Assembly: GCA_947179485.1 (NCBI GenBank)
Contig: OX359246.1
Coordinates: 74,055,508-74,119,507 of the forward strand
Length of the DNA: 64,000 bases
Origin: Allacma fusca
Lineage: Eukaryota > Arthropoda > Collembola > Symphypleona > Sminthuridae
Direction of reading: 5' to 3'
In this document: positions 45,801 to 56,000 of the stretch, in pieces
How positions within the stretch are numbered: the first letter of the stretch is position 1
How the letters are laid out: each line of letters starts with the position of its first letter
The notes under the pieces: generated by a model
Seen by the model: only the letters and a program-made list of their open reading frames with translations
Databases searched by the model: none
Told to the model about the DNA's origin: nothing
Program-made: the position numbers and the translations under genes

Positions 45801-46857
45801 TTCAAAAATCTTCGAAATTTCATTTGTTCAACAAATTTCTTGAATCCTGTACTAAAAATTTGTGAGCGACGACGATTTAACAAATTTAAAAAAATCCAAA
45901 AGAAATATAGAGAGAAAATCTTTTTCACATTTCTTGTCCCACCATTTGATGGATTTAAGCGAAGTCAATGATGTCGCTCTCTGATTAAGCTTTGGAATAA
46001 AATTTGGACTTACATTTCGATGACAAGGAAGAACCAAGTGAGAGAGCAAATGGTAAGGTCCAATGTCTGACACGATGAGAAAAAAAGGGAATAGAATTAT
46101 TCACGAAAAAATGACTTGATGGAAAATGAAACCAAACATAAAATGAACTTGCTTTTGCATCCGACGACCGTGTATGGAAGGAACACATGAGCATCTAAAT
46201 ATAACTCGATTTAAGTACGAGTCATAGGACTAATTGAAAATGCGTCAAAGTAATATGCACATTCGATAAATTTCAAAACTGATAACTTTTGAAGTGGGGA
46301 ATTTATTTTTGAAGATAATTGATTAGAGATTAAATGGCGGATGGCTTAAATCGCAATACAAAACGGATAAGGAATACAGTCTACTGTTGCAATGAGTTAC
46401 TCCTTCCTATTTTAAGGGTTTGTGCATTGTGTGGACAAAATCACTCAGTAATCCAATTACCGAAACTTAATTTTTTCATCTAAGAAGATGAAACGTATGC
46501 AATTTCAAAGAGAACCCCAAACGCTTTATTTTTCCATCAAGTTTGTTTCGCAGACTTTTCAGCACACCATTCGTTGACCCAGTTCAAACTGTGGGATGAA
46601 GGGCGTAATTTATATCAAATGAATATGTAAAATGCATAGCTTGTCTCTCCGCTTACAAATGACGAAGTGACAGAAATTGTTCAATAAAAAATGTAAGCAC
46701 ATTTTCATTTGTATTTCCGCTCCCCCCCCCTCTCACAGATTTTCAACAAGAGTTTTTAAATCTACATTTTGTTAAAGCAGGTTTTTTCAGCTGAAGGAAA
46801 TGATGGTCACGATTGGTTAATTAGATATTAAAAGAAAATTAATTAATTTGTAAATAT
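42808..46857. other. Duplicated host unit upstream of copy B, no intact gene
   Basis: It matches 8.8-12 kb in order: 43.1-43.56 kb with 9.1-9.6 kb, 43.9-44.8 kb with 10.7-11.06 kb, and 44.86-46.43 kb with 11.14-11.9 kb. A relict of the 4007-4169 exon lies at about 46.53-46.62 kb, and a degenerate 5' exon at about 46.15-46.22 kb. Phrases with tgacctcatgggtcaat recur at 44.1-44.8 kb. A run of nine C is at about 46722. Nothing here supports an intact gene. Confidence 0.4.
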
Positions 46858-47439
46858 TGTTACGTTGCTATCACCCGGGTATTGATGTTGTGTGGGTAAT
46901 AGACAATGTAGCCTAGGTTCGGGCGTTCCATTCCCCTGAATTATGGTTTCGATGTTGGTGAAACTCATGAATAAATGGAACTATTGATTCTGTTGTGTAG
47001 GTCTAAACTGTCTGATTTATTGGCCGATTATTGTTCCTAGAACTGATACAATTTACACCGAACAATTAACATTTAACACAAAATAGAATTTGAAGTCTGA
47101 ATCTCTTCTTCCTGAAATTCTCCGAATTTCATGTTGCCCCGCTTGCTACCTTTTGAGATCCATCCCGGAGGGAATGGACTCTAGGTGCGGCTCCTCTTGA
47201 TGTTGCTTGCTTGAAGTCGAGATTAGAACTTGTACTTAATCTACGTGTCTTAATCTAAATCTAATCTTATCCTATTCTTAGTTTATTGTTTATTAAATAA
47301 TCTGAATCATTTCCTTTCCTTTTCTTATAATTATGTTATGTCAGCGTTTGGTGTCACGTAGCCTTTGCTTACGACCTTCCAAACTATTTGCTGACTTAGA
47401 TTATGCTTATTCTACTCTATTTATAATATATCCGTAACA
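46858..47439 (-). repeat. 3' LTR of the giant element (582 bp)
   Basis: It begins TGTTAC and ends GTAACA, a 6-bp perfect inverted terminal pair typical of LTRs. It directly abuts a polypurine tract on the element's coding strand. The other LTR is outside the window, so the length rests on the termini alone. The flanking host bases are aatat (46853-46857). Confidence 0.75.
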
Positions 47440-47450
47440 TTCCTCTTCTG
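47440..47450 (-). other. Polypurine tract of the giant element
   Basis: On the minus strand cagaagaggaa runs into the LTR TG, as expected for the plus-strand primer of an LTR element read leftward. Confidence 0.75.
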
Positions 47451-50137
47451 GGTAATTGTCGACCTCGACAATGTCATCTGTCGAAGTTCAAGTTCATATT
47501 ATTTGTAATTATACTAATTTTTATTTTTGTTACCATACTTTGTAGCTTATTCTTGGTCGTAATGGTATTGGCTGGTCTTTGTAGCATGGTCGTAATGGTA
47601 TTCATGGGCATTATTATTGTTAAGAATAATTGATAATAGTCAATCGGAGAATAAAAGGCATTTTATACAATTTATCCTACATGTTCATCATATGTGTATA
47701 TACTTTTGTAATGCTGTACAATGTTTGATGGTGTTACTGTTTGTATACTTTTTGTGAATGGACTTCTTATAATCTTAGATCTTAGAATCGTTGCACAACA
47801 AAATATAGGTGTTACCTTTACAATTTGCATATACAATATTTACATGGAATACTTCGTTATTTGCATCATGATTTAACTTCTGAATTCGTTAACAGCATTT
47901 TAGGACGAATTTCTAATATTATTTATCGTATCTTAAGATTAGAAACATCGTAGCAGAATTGAAATTTTTTTGTACACATGTTTTGAAAAGAATTTGTTTG
48001 TGAAAACTCTTCCTGCGCACTTACTCCAAGTTTTAGTGGATGACTAATTTTCTGTTGTAACTGAAATATATGTATGGGATCTTGCAGGAATGTTCAAGAA
48101 TACTTGAAGGCAGATATGAAACATTGTCCCTTGTTTCTATTCTCGTTTGATTTCTAGTTTTCTGATACCAAATTCTAGTTGTTGCAACATTGTGACTACT
48201 GTCAGTTACTGCTGCTACTAGGGTGGTGGCCTAATGTATTTTTGAGGTTTATTTAATTTATAGCTTGTAAAATCCCGTGAGTTTCCTTGTGAAACAATTT
48301 AATATGTTACAGACAAATCGTTGTGGGAAAATTTTGTCAAAAAGTGTGTGATGTCTTGATATCGCTACTTGAAGTGACAGCTTGTGCGCAAAAGTGTCGC
48401 TCCCTAATGCAAAAATATTTTGTGGAAACACAATATGTGTGTGTCCCCTTGTTTTCAAACAAGAGAATAACAGAGAATGTCAAAACAATTTGGACTTGTT
48501 CTTTGGTGGCTAGATTAGGAATTATGTCCTTCTCATGCACAACTGTTGGCAATTTCACCAAATGTGAAAACATCGTGCTCCATGAAGTTCAGTAAGTAGT
48601 TCTTACTACTCCATAAGACATAAACATATTGTACCGTGAACTATTTCCTCAACTGAGATAGGAATGTATTTTGGCGATAATCATAAATATATATATATAT
48701 ACCTTGATCTGTAAAAAATCTTATTTGATGGAACGTGTCGAATTTGTAAGCTAAATTTTCTGTTTAAAATTTCTTTCAGAATTGTGTTTTCTTAATACAA
48801 TTTGTCTTGGGAAACTATGGAATTTATCAAAGCTAATAAGACGTTTGATCTTTTAAGATTTAAATTTTTCCTTTTCACTGGATGTTAAATTTATTCATTG
48901 TATATAAACGAAGTGAATTTAATGATTCCGTAAACCTTTTGTCATCTATGATGTGTACTCAAATTGTAAAAAGATGTCAACACTGTTTGCACTGTAATTC
49001 TCGTTGCCTCACAATTCTTCTTAGGAATGACAGGATTTTTCCGCAAATTCATAAAATTTTACAGTGTTTGCGATCCTATCCATTACTGTAATTTTCTTAC
49101 TTTTTATATTTTTATTTAAAGTTCCTCCTACCTATTCGTAGTATGTTTTTTGTCTATTTTTCTGGTCCCTATAGGAGATCTAGTGCTCATAGGATCCTTC
49201 TGATCTGGGCACATTCATGTCAACTTTCATTTGAAATGCGATACATTTTGCAAGTAAATAATTTATAAACGAACCTGCACTACAGAAATTCTTTTGGAAG
49301 AATCTATCCTTTGGACTTTCGTTTTACTTAATCTGTTTTTCTAGGTACCTAAAATATTAGCACGTCTAGCTAAATAGATTTTGTTGAACTGAAGCTAAAA
49401 GGCAAACTGATCCTGATCGTAGAGAACTTGCTTATACAGGGTTCTGATTTTTGCTGGAAATTTGTTATCCCGCTCATCCCAAACGATGAGTAGGTTAGAA
49501 ATTTAATTTTATCCTTCTCATATGGAGTTGAATAACCTAATAAAGTCGCAAGGCATTACAATCATCACTCATTGGCTGTTGAGTGAACAAGCCTCAAGGA
49601 ATTATGATATTGCCTAAAATTTTGGTTAGAACTGAACCTTATCTTGAAACATTTCTCGTCTCGTTAACAAATAAATCTTTGTTTTCAAAACATAGCCTGA
49701 CTTGATAGGGTTGATGTCCAATAAAAATCTAATCACTGGAATCAATGAGGTGGAAAGAAAATTGGAAAGAAAATGGATAATGAATCCATCGAGACACGAA
49801 AGATATATTGATTTGAATCACATAATCTTTAGACTCTTCCCCCTTTTACTCCTATTGGGAATCTGCCTCTTTAACTAACTTGAACTTTTCGTTCGTTATT
49901 TGAACTTTGTTATTTTCATTTGCATTTTAATTTACATTTTTGTTGTATATGACCTTCTTTTTCTATATTTTCTTTTTCTAACCTTATTCTACTTATAACT
50001 ACTTATTCTATTGTTTTGCAATACTATCTTATAACTAATAAATATTTTTAAATATTTTTCCATACAATGTTTGTGGTTTTGCATATTTTTCTTCGTTGTT
50101 TTCTTTCTTGCGTTGGTCCTTCCCGGTTGGGTTGGTG
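47451..50137. other. 2.7-kb region without recognisable genes in the giant element
   Basis: It lies between the last ORF and the 3' LTR. It is more A+T-rich than the coding part. ggtcgtaatggtatt is repeated at about 47551 and 47589, and a short (AT)n run is at about 48690. No frame over 90 codons looks coding. It may hold cis signals, a long 3' UTR or a decayed gene. Confidence 0.4.
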
Positions 50138-50863
50138 TTACAGTTGTACAGTTGCTCTGGTTGTGTGTCGGCTGGCCTGTGGTTGTATGTTGGGCCTCAC
50201 TATTCTGCATCCGACTAACTGCTCTACAGAATTTTGGACTAATGCCGCTGTGTCTGCAACATTGTCTAATTCTCTCTCGTTCGCCGTTTGTTGATCTGAT
50301 TTCTTTTTCTGCATTCGAATTCGGTACAGTATTACTGTGAATATAAATATCACTATTGTGGTAATACAACCGAATGAACTAATAATGACTACGGTATAAT
50401 CCGTGTCTGATGTTGGAACCTCATTGGATTTCCAATCTATTTCGTTGAATTGTTCCATCCATGGTGGTCTGCTATCTCTCGGCATGGTGGGCTGTTGATT
50501 TTGTATGAATTGTTGTTGGGGTTGTAGTAAAGCCATTTGTTGGTTCCTCTCCATTATTCTCTGGGCTTCTACGTTTGGGTCGTTCGGGTCATACTGCACT
50601 AAGGCTAGTCTCCCGTCGTCTTTATGGTGTAGTATATGTACTACTGGGTCCTTTTGTGATAATATTGATGCTGTAATAGCTCCGCTTCCGACGGTTACCG
50701 CTGGTACCATGTAATTTGCGAACCATTTTCCTACTGATTGTCCCAAAGCTGCCATCAGTGGTCCTCCCCATGGTTCTGGACTTGGTTGTGCTATCGGCCT
50801 GGTTTCGGAAACGTCCATTGCAATTAGAGTTATTGCAAGGCTCAAAAGATTTTGGCACTTCAT
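50138..50863 (-). CDS. Type I membrane protein, envelope-like in layout
   Basis: The product is 241 residues from ATG 50863. An N-terminal hydrophobic signal peptide (NLLSLAITLIAMDVSE) is followed by an ectodomain with a Gly/Ala-rich hydrophobic stretch (ALGQSVGKWFANYMVPAVTV), a Gln-rich region, one transmembrane helix (VVIISSFGCITTIVIFIFTV, about residues 160-180), a basic stop-transfer (RIRMQKKK) and a 60-residue cytoplasmic tail. The layout is like a small retroviral TM or envelope-type protein, but I see no furin site or CX6CC motif. It is the last ORF before the LTR, the usual place for env. Confidence 0.6.
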   Translation of the reverse strand: MKCQNLLSLAITLIAMDVSETRPIAQPSPEPWGGPLMAALGQSVGKWFANYMVPAVTVGSGAITASILSQKDPVVHILHHKDDGRLALVQYDPNDPNVEAQRIMERNQQMALLQPQQQFIQNQQPTMPRDSRPPWMEQFNEIDWKSNEVPTSDTDYTVVIISSFGCITTIVIFIFTVILYRIRMQKKKSDQQTANERELDNVADTAALVQNSVEQLVGCRIVRPNIQPQASRHTTRATVQL

Positions 50864-51435
50864 TTTCACTGTGTGAAAAAAAACTTTTGTGTGACTGTTC
50901 CTTATCCCTGAGCAGTCTCAAGTATTTGAGCTCTCCGTGGGTGTTGAGGTTATAATGAGTACCCTGTTTCAAGAGTCTCGTATTTATATCAGTTAATTGT
51001 TTGTGTTTTCATCTTCCGATTGCGAAAGAGAATTCTTTTCCTAATTCCGATGTTGTAATCCGTATGTCCCACTTCCGGTGACATAATCTTTTTTTAGTAT
51101 TTCTATCCTATGAGCTCTATAAAATGTGTTAGTAAGTGAATTATTTTTGTTTGGTTTTCTATTTTGTAATTATTTTTATTTGTTTTTCTTTTCTAACTAT
51201 TCTGTTATGGTGATCATTATGTGACATCCGCCGTAATCCCGATGGTTGATGCTGCATAAGATCTTAAAAATGTTTTATCGTAGATCCTCTCTTGCGAAAT
51301 AATCTACACTTTACATTCCCTTCGGGAATTTCTTCCGTCATCAGGTAATTTGGCTTCTGCTTTTCCCCGCTAGTTCTCCCTCTTACTATACCATGACCTG
51401 GATGGTGTGGTCAGGTTATTATCCTCTGTGACATT
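50864..51435. other. Spacer between the membrane-protein ORF and the 538-aa ORF
   Basis: No ORF here has convincing composition. Minus-strand frames at 50622-50972 are shadows of the membrane-protein ORF. The stretch could hold a splice acceptor for the last ORF. Confidence 0.4.
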
Positions 51436-53052
51436 TTAATCGTCTTCCTCGGACGGCCCTCTGAGGGTGCCTGTCTCCTCCTCTCCTTCCGCTAGTGCTC
51501 GGAATGATATGACTGCGAATCTATTCTCGGATAAAATTTCCGGGTCCCATCTTGCACGTGATGATCTATCCCATAACTGATCCATTAGCCTTCTATGCTC
51601 TACAGGGTTTGTTATGGAAAGATAACTGGTTCTTTGTTGTGTCACTGGGTCTCTCCTGAGTTCTTCCTGTATAAAATCATGTCCGAGGTCTCGGAAAACT
51701 ATTTCAATTCCTGTTCGACCTCTGAGGGTTCGTATGAGATTTATTAGATCAGGTTCATCTGGTCTTCCATCAATGACAACTGATCGCCATTGTGCTGTTT
51801 GGAATCGGTCTATTGCACTTGGTATCATGTGTATTGGCGTTATTCCTGGTCGTCTCTCATTTCTTGGAGATAATTGATATGGTTTGTAACTTGGTCCGTC
51901 TCCACGGTTGCTAATTTGCTCCCGAATCGTATGAAAATGTTCTCTTTGCCAGATTCGTATCGTGACAAGTTCGTTTAGGTCTCTGAAAGAACCTGTTTTC
52001 CGGGGTTGTCTTAGAGTGGCTACTCCTCCTTTTAATTTTCTAGCATATAGGGTAGTTGGCTTTTGGCCTTCTCCCGCTAGCTTCACTGCGAATATCCAGT
52101 CTTCCCATTGTCCTAGTTCTTCTTCTATGTCGTCGATTGGATTGGGTTGACTTCCGCTGCTCTGGTTTATTGCTCCGAATTGTCGCCACTCCTGAATGGC
52201 CGCGTCCTGATGATAAAGAGTTATGATCCTTTCGGTCATACTTGCAAATTCTTGAAAACTTAGCATGTGTATCGGTATACTTGCTAGTTGTTGTAAAGCT
52301 TTCTCTCCACGTCCGGTGATGGCGTCTCCTCTGAGTAGGAAACTATTTATCCATATTTCTTGCTCTCGCCAGGTTGGCTGAGTTCCTATGTCAAACCACA
52401 TCTGAGTAATCAATCGGCGTAGCTCGGTTCCCGTGAGCCCTTGCATTACTCCCTGATGTTCCCGACATGTTAGATATGTTGGTACTTGGTGATTATCAAT
52501 ACCTCTCTGACCATTGAACAATGTTGTCCAAAGTCTCGGTATCATTTCCCCTGGTGAGATGTTCATGTCTCCTGCCATTGTTTCCAGACGGGTGTTTTCC
52601 ATTGGTACGTTTCTTCGACTTTGCCCGTATAGGATGAGCAGGTCTCGCTCCCTTGGGTCTAGTCGGCGGTAATCGGTGGGATGGTCCATTGCATCATACA
52701 GCAATGCCCTTCTTTCCCGGATTAGTTCTCCGTGATTGTTGTAGTCTATTCCTGCCTGGTGTTCGGCGTATTCTATATTTGGTTCATGAGCATCTGTTCT
52801 GGGTTCGCTTAAGGTGCTAAGCGCCCTTTGTAACTGCTCGAGTCGTAGTTGAGGTGGTTGAGTAGGTTGTTGGTGGATGTCAAGTCTCTCGATAAATGTC
52901 TCCCTGTACATTCTGTTGAGCCATCTCACTAAATTTTGTTCTGGACTGTTGGTTGAACGATGTGAGATATTATATGTTGGAAATCTCTCTGGGTCGATGG
53001 TAGATTTCTGATAACAATGAGGACACATGGTGGATCTTTCCCTGGTGTCCAT
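51436..53052 (-). CDS. 538-aa ORF of unknown function in the giant element
   Basis: From ATG 53052 the protein starts with a Cys pair (TMCPHCYQK) that might bind metal. It continues as a helix-rich, charged soluble protein rich in Arg, Glu, Gln and Trp. A middle region (about 180-300) has helices around LRRLITQMWFDIGTQPTWRE and ASMTERIITLYHQ that are vaguely capsid-like in composition, but I cannot support a Gag assignment. It ends in an acidic tail (SEEDD). Its 5' end overlaps the 1690-aa ORF by 124 bases in another frame, so it needs its own spliced mRNA, reinitiation or a frameshift. There is no signal peptide or TM segment. Confidence 0.6.
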   Translation of the reverse strand: MDTRERSTMCPHCYQKSTIDPERFPTYNISHRSTNSPEQNLVRWLNRMYRETFIERLDIHQQPTQPPQLRLEQLQRALSTLSEPRTDAHEPNIEYAEHQAGIDYNNHGELIRERRALLYDAMDHPTDYRRLDPRERDLLILYGQSRRNVPMENTRLETMAGDMNISPGEMIPRLWTTLFNGQRGIDNHQVPTYLTCREHQGVMQGLTGTELRRLITQMWFDIGTQPTWREQEIWINSFLLRGDAITGRGEKALQQLASIPIHMLSFQEFASMTERIITLYHQDAAIQEWRQFGAINQSSGSQPNPIDDIEEELGQWEDWIFAVKLAGEGQKPTTLYARKLKGGVATLRQPRKTGSFRDLNELVTIRIWQREHFHTIREQISNRGDGPSYKPYQLSPRNERRPGITPIHMIPSAIDRFQTAQWRSVVIDGRPDEPDLINLIRTLRGRTGIEIVFRDLGHDFIQEELRRDPVTQQRTSYLSITNPVEHRRLMDQLWDRSSRARWDPEILSENRFAVISFRALAEGEEETGTLRGPSEEDD

Positions 53053-56000
53053 GTTGTTGCTGAAGTAGTTGGTTCTCCTGGAGTACTGTGTTCTATCCGG
53101 CTATGGCGTTCGTCTCCAGATATTTCTTCCAGTACTTGATCCGGAAATCTCGGCGGTGAGTGGTCCAATGGGTCATTGGCCCTTTCCACCATATTTCTCA
53201 CTTGAAGTCGTACCGGATCCAGTTGGCTGTATAACTGTGTCTCGTTCGGGTTGGTAAAGATGACTATTTCCGCATCCTCATCTTCCCAACTTGGTGCTAC
53301 CATCCATCCGCGGACTCCTATGTAAAATGATACGTGAGCTAAATCAACGAATCTTACATCAGGTGAGTCGGGTTGTGCCAGTGGGTCTTCCGGTGCTGGA
53401 GCTGGTGGGTTTTCCTGGCGTTCTTCCTTAAACTCCACCTTTCGTTGACGTTGTCTAGCTCGTCTGGACTTCAGTTTGTCTTCAATGGGTTGTATAGGTT
53501 GTCCCGCTATCGTGGATGGTCCTGGTGATGGTGACCTTGATCCTCGTCTGTCCCTAGTATCGTTGAATATTACAGTCCTAATGGGTGAGTATACTCTAAC
53601 CCTGGGTCGTTCACTATCTGGCTCTGGACCTCGTTGTCGTCCTCTATACTGGAATGTACAGTTTGGAACATTGTCTCGTCCGTACAATCTGTCCAACTCT
53701 GGTCTGCTCCTTCGGATGTATTGTACAGGTATATCCTTTTGTCTTTGCCAAGCTTCATGTGCTGCTAACTTGGTCTTTGGTCTTACGGGTGGCTTGTGGC
53801 CGTGTTTGAGTGGGCAGTATTCACATCTGGTCTTCACCCACTTGCTGTTTGTCTCGTTGTCTGATGAACTATCTACCTGATGTTCTGCTGGTGGCTTTTC
53901 CTCGTCGTCCAAGACTTCTTCCTTGATTACTTTTGCTGATGTCCCGGCTCCTTCTTCCTGAGCCTCCACAGCTTGTTCCGTTGGCACAGCCGGTTCCTCT
54001 TCTGAGGCCAAAACCGGTCCTTCTGCTCCCTCTGTCCTTCGTGGGTGGCTTCTTCCGGGGTCACCTTTCCGTATTGGGTCCTGGTTCCCTCCGAAGTCCA
54101 TTCCGACGGACGTGCCAATATAGATTACCATTCTGAGGGTAAATCGTACAAGCTGTTGAATAATCCCTGTAGGTCTTCCTGACGATGAGTGAGCCTCCTC
54201 TTCCTCAATCCGTGCCAGCATAAGCTGTAGCTGTTGTTTTAAGAATTGTCTGCTATAACTGACGGGTGACCATGCGTTGGTCGGTCCTACGAATGCATCT
54301 CGCCTCTGCCGTTCTCTGGCTGCTCGTTCCGACGTTCGCTGGAAGAGTGGGTGGGTTTGTGAGACGTTGGCGTGTGCCTTTGTCTCCCATCCCTTGAGTT
54401 CTTTTTCTTCGAGATGGTCAACTCCGTTGTATATGTGTGGTATGAGCAAAACTATCGTCCAGTTTGCTTCCGTGATTGTTGTTGCTAGCGTGAAGTGTAC
54501 AACTTCACCTATTGCAATTTCCTCGGTGGGGTGAACATAGTCTTCCCCTTTGGTAATAATGTGAGGGTTGTCTTGCATCTGGCGTTGTAGGTTATTTATC
54601 TGGTCTTTTGCCAAGATACTTCGCCTGGTGCGTGTATGTGTGTTTTTAAGTCCCAGAATTTGGATGACTTTGTTGATGAAATTCCCGTACTGTATCTCGT
54701 ACTCCTTCCAGATTTCGTATTTGGTCTGTAGTGGTAACGGGATTGGTTTTGTTATTAAGTCCATTGCGACTGATTGCAACGTTTTAGTTGTTAGATGGTA
54801 ACCGTCACGTATTGCTTGTGACATTAACCAAATAGCTTGCGGTAATTTCCGTTGGTCTCGAATCTTTTGTTGTCGTTCCTCTTCCTCCGAAGTGGGTTCA
54901 GGAGCATGTCGTCGCTCTCTCCCGTTTTCGGATTCTTCCGCGTCCACTTCTTTGCCTAAAGCTTGGTTCCATACTTTGGCTACAGAAGTTTCGTTGAGGT
55001 AATGAGCATTCCTTTGGATATCACCTGGTAATGCTATTAAGTTCGGAGATATTTCTGTTGCTGTTGGATCTTCCTTAAGAAAATCTTCTAATTCTTTTTC
55101 CTCACTGGCGTTGACGGGCATTATCATCCAGATGGGTCGTTGGTCTGGTAGTTGGGACTCAATGAGTACCCAGTCCTGTGGTATTTTGACTGTTTTTAGT
55201 GGTTTGTTCCATCTCCTGACTGCGTCTAGGATTGAGCTGGTATAGACTCCTACTATGACCATTCCCGTGGTACACATGCCTACGGCTCCTGCTACTCCTC
55301 GTACTACTCCGTTCTGCCAGAGTCGGTGCGCTGTAGCTGAACCGAAACCTTGGTACCGTACGGCTGAATTTCCGACCGGTGGGCACTCCCGTTGGCCGTA
55401 AGGGTCATAGTGTCCGATTTCCTCCGAGTCTTCCTTATTTTCAAAGTCTAGGCTGACATGGTCAAAGCCTCTTGGACTGGTTGGGTTCTCGGTTTCCAAT
55501 CGGGTCCACCACTGGTAATGTGATGCCCGGGTTGTTTGATATGGTCCGTAGTGTCCCGTCAATTCCTTTCTCAAGTTGGATTGTCCTACAGCAGATGTAA
55601 TTAAACCGAACATTAATAAAAATGATAACCAACTGTTACCGAGGTAAGGTATAGGTCCTCCTCGTCTTCCTCCTCCTCCACGTCCCATTTCCGGTGTGTG
55701 AGGTGGCGTTTGAATTGATGAGGTTGGTTGTCGGGGTTCCTCGTCGTCACTAAGGATGACGGTTCCGTCCTGGGGTGAGTTGGCAAAATCAGCCAATGAA
55801 AGCTGATGGTGATTAACAATTTCCGTTGTATCCGAAGTTATTGATGATTCTCGATCTTTGGGTCTTCTCTTTGATCTGATCACCTCAAAATCCTCTGAGC
55901 TACTGCTCTGTTCATTGTGTTGCTCGGCTATAGATAGCTCGGATGTTGCAACTTCGACGTTTTGTCCTGGTGAGGGTGGCATTTCCGTTGCCATTCCTGT

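Noticed and set aside
45592-45843. 83-codon plus-strand frame in the duplicated host unit
   Set aside because: The matching segment at 11.1-11.9 kb does not keep this frame.
50067-50340. Two plus-strand hydrophobic frames
   Set aside because: They are the reverse complement of the membrane-protein ORF; hydrophobicity comes from reading its complementary strand.
53476-53880. 134-codon plus-strand frame opposite the 1690-aa ORF
   Set aside because: Antisense shadow of a long G+C-richer coding region; no motif, and no matching frames elsewhere.
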